A stretch of 64,000 bases of DNA from Planctomycetota bacterium (GTDB lineage: Bacteria > Planctomycetota > Planctomycetia > Pirellulales > Lacipirellulaceae), in NCBI GenBank assembly GCA_024278955.1, contig JAJRSE010000051.1:62001-126000 (forward strand), written 5' to 3'. The translations under genes were made by a program, and so were the position numbers. Shown here piece by piece: positions 1-7,084 of this stretch (position 1 is the first letter of the stretch; each line of letters starts with the position of its first letter). The notes beneath the pieces were generated by a model. That model made no database searches. It was not told the origin of the DNA and saw only the letters and a list, made by a program, of their open reading frames with translations.

Positions 1-1550
1 TTCTTTCGCTTCATCTCTCCAATTCGAGCCTCGGGTTGGGCGCAACAATCGGCATGATGGTTGCCCTGGGCACGGTTTGGTGGGCTCTTCGCAAACTCAT
101 CCAACTCCCCACCCGGCAGCTTCTGAGCGGCGACACCACCGACCTCTCTGAGCTTCAAATCACCTCCCGGCGCCAACGTCGCTGGCTGCCTGCCGCACTC
201 GTTTTATCCGCGTTGGCGATTGGCCTCTTGGCGATCACTCTTCAAGGCGAAGCCCAAGCGGGCGCCTTTTTTGGTAGCGGGGCGCTGGTCCTCGCCGGCC
301 TACTCGTCGGACTTCGCCAAAAGCTCCGGCAGATCGCCACGACACCTCCCTCGCATCTTACGCTTGCAGGGCTCGCATCTCGCAATGCTCGGCGGAACCC
401 GAGTCGCACCCTGCTCTCGGTTGGGCTCGCCGCAATGGCAAGCTTTCTGATTGTTGCCCTGAGCGCCTTTCGACTGGCCCCTTCCGAACAAGGCACCGGC
501 GGCTTCGGGCTGATCGCCACCTGCGACCAGTCGCTGCATCTCGACCTTGGCTCGTCCGCGGGACGCGACTCGCTTGGTTTTAGCGACCGCGAAAACGACC
601 TCCTCAGCAGTCTCTCGGTTTTTGGTTTTCGCATCCACGAGGGCGAGGACGCCAGTTGCCTGAATCTCTACCAAACTTCGCAACCGCGACTGATTGGCAT
701 TCCTCAATCGTTTTACGGACAAAGCAAGTTTGGCTGGGCGGGAACCTCTAGCGAAGTACCTGAATCCGGCGATCCTTGGCAGCTTCTCGAACTTTCGCTT
801 GGCGCGGACGAAAACAACCGACCAATCGTTCCGGTCGTGCTCGACAAAAATACCGCGGCTTACAGTCTGCATCTCGCAGGCGTTGGTGCTCAGTTCACGA
901 TTCAAGACGCGGCAAATCAACCTATCACTCTCCAAATCGTGGGGCTCCTTTCTGGCAGCGTACTGCAAGGCAACGCGATGATTGGCGAATCTCAGCTGCT
1001 GCGACTCTTCCCCGAAACGTCGGGCCAACGGTTGTTCCTTCTGCAAACTACGAAGAGCAAGCTTTCCGAAGACGAGCTTTCTGCCCTCCTAGAGTCGCAA
1101 CTCGAAGATTACGGCTTCGATGCGGTTCTCACCACAAAACGCCTGGCCGGTTTCCTCGCAGTGCAGAACACGTATCTCTCGACGTTTCAATCGCTCGGAG
1201 CATTCGGTTTGCTGCTTGGCACCTTGGGGCTGGCCGTGGCTCAGCTGCGAAGCGTCTTGGAACGGCGCAGCGAATTGGCCTTGTTACGTAGCGTTGGGTT
1301 CCGCCGAAGCCGGCTAGCCCAGATGGTGATTAGTGAAAATATCGTCCTCCTTCTGGGCGGGCTTGGTATCGGCTGCGCTGCGGCGTTGGTCGCGGTACTG
1401 CCGCACTGGATTCTACAATCGGCCGAACCCCCTTGGGGAACTCTTGCCGTGCTTCTGCTGATAATCGCGGCAACCGGATTGGCCGCAGGCTGGCTAGCCG
1501 TCCGCAGGACCCTCCGCGCCCCTCTTCTTTCGGCCCTACGAGGCGACTAA
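1..1550 (+). CDS. ABC transporter permease, FtsX/MacB type (5' end outside window)
   Basis: The reading frame is open back to the first base, so this is the C-terminal part of a longer gene. The visible part has a basic juxtamembrane segment, a pair of membrane helices (about bases 200-310), a conserved cytoplasmic stretch ASRNARRNPSRTLLSVG, a long periplasmic domain (about 500-1150), then three C-terminal helices with the FtsX-type stretch ERRSELALLRSVGFRRSRL. In the family this arrangement belongs to permeases that couple an ATPase to lipoprotein, peptide or envelope-stress transport. The partner ATPase must lie upstream of the window. The TTG at 36 is an internal codon, not a start. Substrate unknown. 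Confidence 0.85.
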   Translation, partial: LSLHLSNSSLGLGATIGMMVALGTVWWALRKLIQLPTRQLLSGDTTDLSELQITSRRQRRWLPAALVLSALAIGLLAITLQGEAQAGAFFGSGALVLAGLLVGLRQKLRQIATTPPSHLTLAGLASRNARRNPSRTLLSVGLAAMASFLIVALSAFRLAPSEQGTGGFGLIATCDQSLHLDLGSSAGRDSLGFSDRENDLLSSLSVFGFRIHEGEDASCLNLYQTSQPRLIGIPQSFYGQSKFGWAGTSSEVPESGDPWQLLELSLGADENNRPIVPVVLDKNTAAYSLHLAGVGAQFTIQDAANQPITLQIVGLLSGSVLQGNAMIGESQLLRLFPETSGQRLFLLQTTKSKLSEDELSALLESQLEDYGFDAVLTTKRLAGFLAVQNTYLSTFQSLGAFGLLLGTLGLAVAQLRSVLERRSELALLRSVGFRRSRLAQMVISENIVLLLGGLGIGCAAALVAVLPHWILQSAEPPWGTLAVLLLIIAATGLAAGWLAVRRTLRAPLLSALRGD

Positions 1551-1552
1551 GA

Positions 1553-1619
1553 GGGATGTTTGATGTAGGATGTTCGATTGCTGATCTGAATCTCCCGCGT
1601 ATCCAACATCCAACATCTC
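1553..1619. repeat. Inverted-repeat pair, AACATC family, empty
   Basis: The left arm (gatgtttgatgtaggatgtt) and right arm (atccaacatccaacatctc) are inverted copies of a repeat seen again near 15.3, 16.3, 22.4, 22.7 and 26.5 kb. Here the arms are about 30 nt apart and enclose no gene. They could fold into an imperfect hairpin between the permease stop and the next start, which lies immediately after the right arm. Confidence 0.75.
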
Positions 1620-2738
1620 ATGCGTAACCTCCTGCTGATCATCCTTTCGTTCGCCATCACAATCCTCGCTTGGGGTATTTATGGCCCGGTGCTGCATTGG
1701 GGGCAACACGAGATGTCGACCATTGGCCGTTTTGCCAGAATGCGTCCGTTTGTTTGTGTCGGCATGGCTTATTTTGCCATTGGCGTGGTGGTTCCTGCGA
1801 TTGTGCTGGTACTCAAAGGCGAATCGGGCCAATGGACGATGAAAGGAATCGTCTACAGCTTGGCTGGCGGAGCGCTCGGGGCGGTTGGCGCGTTGGGCAT
1901 CATCATGGCGTTCACTTTCGGTGGCAAACCGATGTTTGTTATGCCGTTGGTTTTTGGTGGGGCGCCGGTCGTGAATTCGTTTCTCACAATCACGATGGCC
2001 AAGCGGCTCAAGGAAATTGGTCCGGTCTTTCTTGCCGGCTTGGTGATGGTCGTGCTTGGGGCGGTTACGGTACTGATCAATCAACCCAGCTCGAAAACGG
2101 CGAATTCGCAAGCGGAGGTTGTTGAAACCGAGGCTGAGACTTCGACCGCTGAGGCCGAAGTTGCGGCAAAGCCCGAGTCGAAACCGATGCGAGATTTCCT
2201 TCTGCAAATTATTTCGATTGCTACCATCGTGGTCTGCTGGGGCGCTTATGGTCCGGTGCTTCATAAGGGGCAAGCCGCGATGGGGCATAGCCGGTTGCGA
2301 CCGCTGCTGTGTGTGGGCCTCGCTTATTTTGCGATTGCCGTGTTGGTCCCCAACTTTTGGCTTCTCACCATTGCCGACGAACCGAGCCAGTATACCTTCA
2401 AAGGCACACTTTGGAGCTTAGCCGCCGGCAGCGCGGGCGCAATCGGCGCGTTGGGCATCATCATGGCTTTCAATTTTGGCGGCAAACCGATTTACGTCAT
2501 GCCGTTGGTTTTCGGCGGTGCGCCGGTCGTCAACACGCTGTTCACCACAACGACTTCCGGATTGTGGGGATCGATTGACCCGATGTTCTATTCAGGTTTG
2601 ATTCTCGTCATCGCAGGTGCCGCCATGGTGCTCGTGTTTGCCCCAAAAGGAGCCCCGCCGGCAAAGGCCAAAGTGAGCAACCCAGAACCAATTGAGGAAA
2701 AAGCTACGAGTAAAGATGGAGAAAGTCGCGAGTCGTGA
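1620..2738 (+). CDS. Internally duplicated polytopic membrane protein, function unknown
   Basis: A 372-residue protein made of two tandem homologous membrane modules (about residues 1-155 and 190-350). Each begins MR(N/D)-LL..II followed by WG.YGPVLH.GQ, then RP..CVG.AYFAI, then GA.GALGIIMAF.FGGKP and VMPLVFGGAPVVN, with about five predicted helices. A charged Glu/Ala-rich linker (about 155-190) joins them and a Lys/Glu-rich cytoplasmic tail ends the protein. The even duplication and repeated Gly-rich re-entrant-looking motifs suggest a transporter or channel, but no known family was recognised. The ATG follows directly after a repeat arm, with no clear ribosome-binding site. Confidence 0.8.
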   Translation: MRNLLLIILSFAITILAWGIYGPVLHWGQHEMSTIGRFARMRPFVCVGMAYFAIGVVVPAIVLVLKGESGQWTMKGIVYSLAGGALGAVGALGIIMAFTFGGKPMFVMPLVFGGAPVVNSFLTITMAKRLKEIGPVFLAGLVMVVLGAVTVLINQPSSKTANSQAEVVETEAETSTAEAEVAAKPESKPMRDFLLQIISIATIVVCWGAYGPVLHKGQAAMGHSRLRPLLCVGLAYFAIAVLVPNFWLLTIADEPSQYTFKGTLWSLAAGSAGAIGALGIIMAFNFGGKPIYVMPLVFGGAPVVNTLFTTTTSGLWGSIDPMFYSGLILVIAGAAMVLVFAPKGAPPAKAKVSNPEPIEEKATSKDGESRES

Positions 2739-2787
2739 GTTGCAAGTTTTTTCGTCATTCATCATTCCGAATTCCACATTTTCGTCA
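2720..2787. repeat. Left arm of an inverted repeat around the 113-residue gene
   Basis: Contains gtcgcgagtcgtgagttg, then cgtcattcatcattccgaat, then ttttcgtcatg. Its reverse complement resembles the sequence at 3122-3150 (gaatgacgaaa, then acaactcacaactc). The end of this arm supplies the start codon of the enclosed gene. GTCATTC words recur at 4714-4740, 5459-5470 and 19980-20010. Confidence 0.6.
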
Positions 2788-3128
2788 TGTCTCTTCAAGC
2801 CACGATGCTCCGAACCGACGCGCTGCTTAGCCACGTTTGGATGGTGCGCACTTTCATTAAGCACTCCGAAGAAATCGAGGACGACCCGGAACTGAACGAC
2901 GTCCAGCGTACGCTTTACGACGCCATGCTATCGCTTGGCAGTGCTTGGCAAGCCCAAGATGCCGAAGCGTATCTCCGGCAGGCACGAAAGAAGCTCTCGA
3001 AGCTTCGCAAAGCGACCAACGATTTTGCGAGAATCCAGCCCGAGGTTTCGTCGCATACCAACTTCAAAATGGCCGTCGCTTCGCTGCAAAATGCCGTGGC
3101 GGCGATTGAAGAATTGTTGGGGGAATGA
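2787..3128 (+). CDS. Small helical hypothetical protein
   Basis: A 113-residue soluble, mostly alpha-helical protein (heptad-like spacing, e.g. LRQARKKLSKLRKATNDFA around residues 64-82) ending AAIEELLGE. No signal peptide, no membrane segment and no catalytic motif. The start ATG lies at the end of the left inverted-repeat arm and the TGA stop lies inside the right arm, so the gene exactly fills the interval between arms. Composition is amphipathic and acidic at the C-terminus. It may be a small regulator or adaptor; function not recognised. Confidence 0.65.
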   Translation: MSLQATMLRTDALLSHVWMVRTFIKHSEEIEDDPELNDVQRTLYDAMLSLGSAWQAQDAEAYLRQARKKLSKLRKATNDFARIQPEVSSHTNFKMAVASLQNAVAAIEELLGE

Positions 3129-3150
3129 CGAAACCCTCACAACTCACAAC
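3122..3150. repeat. Right arm of an inverted repeat around the 113-residue gene
   Basis: Sequence gggaatgacgaaaccctcac followed by aactcacaactccg. It mirrors the left arm at 2720-2787 and contains the stop codon of the enclosed gene. Confidence 0.6.
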
Positions 3151-3677
3151 TCCGCCGTCTCTTCATCCGCGAAATCGGCAAGCAGTTCGGGGAAACCAAT
3201 CGTCAGTTCGCTAAGTTTCGCCTGCGTGTTTCGATGGCCTTTGGGTAGCCGGGCGTCGGCTTGGGCTTTTTGCAGGATGCCATCGGCGATTATTTTGCTG
3301 GGCATGTCGCAGAGGTGGCTTTCGAGGGCGGCACGGATATTTTCCAACAAGTCGGCCACTTCTTCTGGGCGAAAAAGTTTCTGGTCGAACTTGGCGAACT
3401 GCTCGGGATCGACCCGCTCCAACAACCAGGCAGCCGCCCGCCAATGGGTGTTTGCCTTGCCTCGTAACGCACGCAGGGGTTCGAGCCGCGCTGAAAGTTG
3501 GGCGCTACGGAGCCGTTGGCCAAAGTCGGCATCGCGCTCGCCCTCGCGACGAATCGTCTTGTGGGTACAGCCGACATAGCGGGCAGCGAATTCAAGGGAA
3601 CAGCCTGCCGCCACAAGGGCACAAACCTCACGCTTTTTGGTATCATCCAGCGTACGTGGCCGTCCTGCGTTTGACAT
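3144..3677 (-). CDS. HTH protein resembling small terminase/homeodomain-like proteins
   Basis: A 177-residue protein. The N-terminal 60 residues form a helix-turn-helix of the homeodomain-like class: GRPRTLDDTKKREVCALV, then AGCSLEFAARYVGCTHKTIRR, with the second helix of the motif around residues 31-50. The rest is charged and helical with no nuclease motif. Similar HTH heads occur in phage small terminase subunits, but no large terminase, portal or integrase lies nearby, so a chromosomal DNA-binding role is equally possible. It is convergent with the preceding small gene. Confidence 0.65.
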   Translation of the reverse strand: MSNAGRPRTLDDTKKREVCALVAAGCSLEFAARYVGCTHKTIRREGERDADFGQRLRSAQLSARLEPLRALRGKANTHWRAAAWLLERVDPEQFAKFDQKLFRPEEVADLLENIRAALESHLCDMPSKIIADGILQKAQADARLPKGHRNTQAKLSELTIGFPELLADFADEETAEL

Positions 3678-3982
3678 ATTTTTCTGTCTCCTGGAAGCCC
3701 GCCGCCTGTCTTGGTTGACACATGCGACAAGAAGAATTTGAGGGTAAGGACGATTGCAAAGTTTGAAAAACCAAGGCCGTTTATTTTTGAACCACGGGGA
3801 AACGGCGGGAACAACGTAGGATTCTCGTTGTTTTCGCTGTTACGCCGTGGTTCCTTTTTTCCTGAGGTAGGACAGCGTGCTTTGAATGAAAAGACGCCAG
3901 GAAAACTTGAATGCACCGTAGCAAGAAGGCTGGCACAATTTCAATGAGAATCTTGTTGCTGGAGTAGGAACTTATTCACATC
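3678..3982. other. Intergenic stretch, nothing recognised
   Basis: About 300 nt between the 5' end of the HTH gene and the 3' end of queE. No protein-like frame, tRNA fold or strong repeat was seen. It presumably holds the promoter of the HTH gene. Confidence 0.5.
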
Positions 3983-4669
3983 CTACGTCCCGCGCACCGG
4001 CCCGAACCACTCGATTTGTTGGCGGGCACAGTAAGTGTAGCCCTGGTCGCGGCAGTAAGGTTTGAGCCAGGTTGCCCGTTGCCGAAGATCTTCTTCGCAC
4101 GTTCCTTGTGGCATGAGCAAGATACGCTGTTTCGAGACCTGTGGGAATCCGGTAAGAAACTGCTCGATTTCGTCGAGGTCGGGCGCTCGATCGACCACGA
4201 ATTTTAGTTGGTAATCGTATTCGGCCATTAAGCGTCGCAACACGTCGGGCTGGTAACGCTCGCGATCATGGCGGCGGCTCCAATGAGGATGGTCAATCGG
4301 CGAGGGGCGGCTACTGGCCAATTTGGGGCTGATCGACATCAAGTCGCAGGCCACAGGCAGATACAGGGTGCCAGCCGTTTCGACCGTGATGTGCAAGCCG
4401 CGTTCGCGCAATCCCTGGGCCAATGGCAGTAGCTCGGCAAACAGCATCGGCTCGCCGCCGGTGAGCACCACGTGGCCACAATCCCACTCTTCGACCTGGG
4501 CAATGATTTCGTCGACCGCGTAGTCCCGCCCCTCGGGACGCCAGGAAGCATAGGGGGTGTCGCAAAACCAGCATCGCAAGTTGCAGCCGCTAACGCGCAC
4601 AAAAACGCTCGCCTTGCCGGTAAGCAAGCCTTCACCTTGGAGCGATTTGTAAATTTCAGCAATTTTCAT
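3983..4669 (-). CDS. queE: 7-carboxy-7-deazaguanine synthase (radical SAM)
   Basis: Converts 6-carboxytetrahydropterin to 7-carboxy-7-deazaguanine on the path to preQ0 and queuosine. The radical SAM cluster motif is CNLRCWFC (CX3CX2C), preceded by MKIAEIYKSLQGEG and followed by DTPYASW and LTGGEPM. From the ATG at 4669 the protein is 228 residues, normal for the family. A longer frame to 4729 exists, but its extra residues are encoded by a gtcattc microrepeat and a low-complexity stretch. It lies just downstream of queC on the same strand, with a short gap, so the two are probably co-transcribed. Confidence 0.93.
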   Translation of the reverse strand: MKIAEIYKSLQGEGLLTGKASVFVRVSGCNLRCWFCDTPYASWRPEGRDYAVDEIIAQVEEWDCGHVVLTGGEPMLFAELLPLAQGLRERGLHITVETAGTLYLPVACDLMSISPKLASSRPSPIDHPHWSRRHDRERYQPDVLRRLMAEYDYQLKFVVDRAPDLDEIEQFLTGFPQVSKQRILLMPQGTCEEDLRQRATWLKPYCRDQGYTYCARQQIEWFGPVRGT

Positions 4670-4718
4670 TGGGGGAGAGGAGAGAGATGAGGGGGTAAGA
4701 GGTAAGAAAACGAACTCG

Positions 4719-5471
4719 TCATTCGTCATTCGTCATTCCAAACTTCCCTTGGTATCTGATGGGGTCGACGAGCCCCGCGTCTGCAAAACCTTTGAGACGT
4801 AATTGGCAGGCATCGCAGGTGCCGCAGCTGATGCCTTGGGCATCGGGGGCGTAGCAGGTGTGTGTCAAGCTGTAGTCGACCCCCAACTGCGTGCCACGGT
4901 TGATGATCTCTGCTTTGGTCATTTTAATCAATGGAGCGTGGATGCGAAAACGGAGTTGGCCTTCGACGCTGGCTTTGGTTGCAAGGTTGGCTAATTGCTC
5001 GAAAGCCTCGATAAACTCGGGACGACAGTCGGGGTAGCCGCTGTAGTCGACTGCGTTAACGCCGACAAAAATATCGGCGGCCCCAAGCACTTCTGCGTAT
5101 CCGAGGGCCAGCGAGAGCATGACGGTATTTCGAGCGGGAACGTAGGTGATCGGGATGCCAGCGGCCATCTGCTCTTCGCTGCGGCCTTGGGGGACCTCGA
5201 TATCGTCGGTCAGGGCACTGCCACCGAGAGTCGCAAGATCGATAGGCAAGACTTGGTGCCGCTCGACCCGGAGGGCTGCGGCAACTTCTTGGGCGGCTCC
5301 GAGCTCGAATCGATGCCGTTGACCGTAGTCGATGCTCAAGGCAAAGACCCGATAGCCTTCGTGCCGGGCGAGTGCCGCGGTCGTGGCCGAATCGAGTCCG
5401 CCCGAAAGCAGCACGACCGCCTTTTTTTCCGCCCGAGATGCCTTGGCAATTCCTTTTTCGTCATTCACCAT
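4719..5471 (-). CDS. queC: 7-cyano-7-deazaguanine synthase
   Basis: A 250-residue ATP-dependent enzyme that turns 7-carboxy-7-deazaguanine into preQ0. The PP-loop is [17 protein letters not shown] (residues about 19-35) and the C-terminal zinc-binding cysteines are in [17 protein letters not shown]. The last residues (GMTNDE) come from the gtcattc microrepeat separating it from queE, which suggests the original C-terminus was altered by the repeat. First gene of a queC-queE pair, divergent from queF. A 6-carboxytetrahydropterin synthase gene (queD) is not in the window. Confidence 0.93.
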   Translation of the reverse strand: MVNDEKGIAKASRAEKKAVVLLSGGLDSATTAALARHEGYRVFALSIDYGQRHRFELGAAQEVAAALRVERHQVLPIDLATLGGSALTDDIEVPQGRSEEQMAAGIPITYVPARNTVMLSLALGYAEVLGAADIFVGVNAVDYSGYPDCRPEFIEAFEQLANLATKASVEGQLRFRIHAPLIKMTKAEIINRGTQLGVDYSLTHTCYAPDAQGISCGTCDACQLRLKGFADAGLVDPIRYQGKFGMTNDE

Positions 5472-5552
5472 TTGTAATTGCCCCTTGGTTATTTACCACG
5501 TCGCGTCATCATGGCACAATGTAAGGCCCGCTGAAAGGACACCCGACGATGA

Positions 5553-5921
5553 GTGACGACCATGAATGACTTCCGAAGTCTGCTAGAAACATTTGACAAC
5601 CAATTCCCCAAGCGGGATTACTGTATCGAAATCGTGTGCCCCGAATTCACCTCGGTCTGCCCCAAGACAGGCCAGCCCGACTTCGGTACGCTTACCTTTT
5701 CGTACACCCCCAGCCAAAAATGCGTCGAACTGAAGAGCCTGAAGTTCTATCTGCAAGCGTACCGTAACGAAGGCATCTTCTATGAGAATATCACGAACGT
5801 AATTTTCGACGACCTGGTCGCGGTGCTCGAGCCTCGCTGGCTCAAGCTTGTAGCTGCGTTCAATGCCCGAGGGGGGATTACCGAAACCGTGACCGTGGAA
5901 CACCACATTGCGACGAAATAA
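5553..5921 (+). CDS. queF: NADPH-dependent preQ0 reductase
   Basis: A 122-residue short-type QueF, which reduces the nitrile of preQ0 to preQ1. The thioimide-forming Cys lies in [12 protein letters not shown], and the substrate-binding segment is [23 protein letters not shown]. The GTG start at 5553 has AAAGGA about 13 nt upstream; an ATG at 5562 is the alternative. Divergent from queC across about 80 nt, so the three queuosine genes probably share one control region. No convincing preQ1 riboswitch was seen there. Confidence 0.93.
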   Translation: MTTMNDFRSLLETFDNQFPKRDYCIEIVCPEFTSVCPKTGQPDFGTLTFSYTPSQKCVELKSLKFYLQAYRNEGIFYENITNVIFDDLVAVLEPRWLKLVAAFNARGGITETVTVEHHIATK

Positions 5922-5933
5922 GCAAGCTCCTTG

Positions 5934-5965
5934 CTTCTAAAACCTAACCCCTAAAGCCTATTTTC
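5934..5965. repeat. CCCCTAA-type repeat copy
   Basis: Sequence cttctaaaacctaaccccta followed by aagcctatttt. Related words occur at 28736-28757 (inverse orientation) and 29725-29760 around surE. Only the sequence similarity is claimed. Confidence 0.45.
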
Positions 5966-5975
5966 CAGGACAACT

Positions 5976-6989
5976 ATGCCAAACCCACCTCAAGTAATTC
6001 TTTCGGGCTTTGCCGACGAAGCGGCAAATCATAAAACGGCGATCGAACAATTCTCGGCTTTCGCAGCTCTGGGGTTGCAGTACTACAGTTTGCGTTTTGT
6101 CGACGTCGGCAGCGGTGTCAAAAATGTGATGCAGCTCACCAAGAGCGAAATCACCAAGCTACGCCATCTTGAAGATGAATATGGTATGAATGTCGCGTCG
6201 ATCGGCTCGCCCATCGGCAAGGTCAAGCTGCTTAACAAAGACGACGGCACAAAAAACCGATACGTACCGTTCAAGAAGTATCTGAAAACCGAAGTCAAGA
6301 AAGCTTGCGACCTGGCTCACGCATTCGAGACCAAGCTGATCCGCGGCTTCTCGTTTTATCACCCCCAAGGCACCGACCCTTGGAAGCACTTGCCGCAGGC
6401 GGTTGACCAGTTAGGCGAAATCGCCGAGATGTGTCATCGCAGCGACCTGACGTTTGGCCTAGAGATCGAAGCGAACCTGATCGGCCAAACGGGCCAGCTG
6501 ATGGCTGAGTTGCACCGCAAGGTCAACCATCCTGCGTTGGTCACAATTTTTGACGGTGCGAACATCGTTTGCCAAGGCTTCAACACGGCCGAGACGTACG
6601 AACAATATCCAGCCATGAAACCTAGCATGGGCTGGCTACATATTAAAGACTATCGGCCCCCAGCCGGGATGAAACGTACCACGCACGTTAACGAGGAGAT
6701 GCTCAAACATTTTGTCCCTGCCGACGAAGGCGACACCGGCCATGTGGCGATTCTTCAGGACTTTGCCAAAGAGATTCCTAAGCTCGAACGACGACTCAAA
6801 CGACGCGGAATCCCCGGCGTGATTCTCGACTTGGAGCCCCACCTGAAAGGCGGAGGCCAGTTCGGCGGCTTCAGCGGCCCTGACGGCATGGCAATCGCCC
6901 TGCAAGGACTTACCCGTGTGCTCGACTTCGTTGGCATCGACTACCACTTACGCGATTTCGACGATGTTAAGGCCGACCGCGGCTTCTAA
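5976..6989 (+). CDS. Sugar phosphate isomerase/epimerase-type TIM barrel protein
   Basis: A 337-residue cytosolic protein of the xylose-isomerase-like TIM barrel superfamily (AP endonuclease 2 fold). Visible family features are an N-terminal strand VILSGFADEA, LGLQYYSLRFVDVG, the metal-site strand GLEIEANLIG, VTIFDGANIV, WLHIKDYRPP with the His-x-Lys-Asp element, and VILDLEPHL. No signal peptide, unlike the exported relative at 55 kb. Substrate cannot be predicted. It is a single-gene unit between a CCCCTAA repeat and a hairpin. Confidence 0.8.
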   Translation: MPNPPQVILSGFADEAANHKTAIEQFSAFAALGLQYYSLRFVDVGSGVKNVMQLTKSEITKLRHLEDEYGMNVASIGSPIGKVKLLNKDDGTKNRYVPFKKYLKTEVKKACDLAHAFETKLIRGFSFYHPQGTDPWKHLPQAVDQLGEIAEMCHRSDLTFGLEIEANLIGQTGQLMAELHRKVNHPALVTIFDGANIVCQGFNTAETYEQYPAMKPSMGWLHIKDYRPPAGMKRTTHVNEEMLKHFVPADEGDTGHVAILQDFAKEIPKLERRLKRRGIPGVILDLEPHLKGGGQFGGFSGPDGMAIALQGLTRVLDFVGIDYHLRDFDDVKADRGF

Positions 6990-7041
6990 TCGTTCACGCG
7001 TGAGGGCCAACAGCCGAACCGCCACGCGGTCCGAGAGGTAG

Positions 7042-7061
7042 CGGAGGCAGGTGTGCCTCCG
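7042..7061. terminator. Hairpin between convergent genes
   Basis: Perfect 8-bp stem cggaggca/tgcctccg with a GGTG loop, between the isomerase (+) and the FHA gene (-). There is no long T-run, so it may be a repeat or a bidirectional stop. Confidence 0.4.
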
Positions 7062-7084
7062 TCTATTGATCGCGTGCTCCGACA

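Noticed and set aside
300-1046. Long open frame on the minus strand within the permease gene
   Set aside because: It is the shadow of the permease frame, Arg/Ser-rich, with no recognisable motif.
3144-3677. Prophage remnant, because of the small-terminase-like HTH
   Set aside because: No integrase, capsid, portal or tail gene lies nearby and neighbours are ordinary chromosomal genes.
5472-5552. PreQ1 riboswitch between queC and queF
   Set aside because: No C-rich loop plus A-rich tail pseudoknot pattern could be identified in the short gap.
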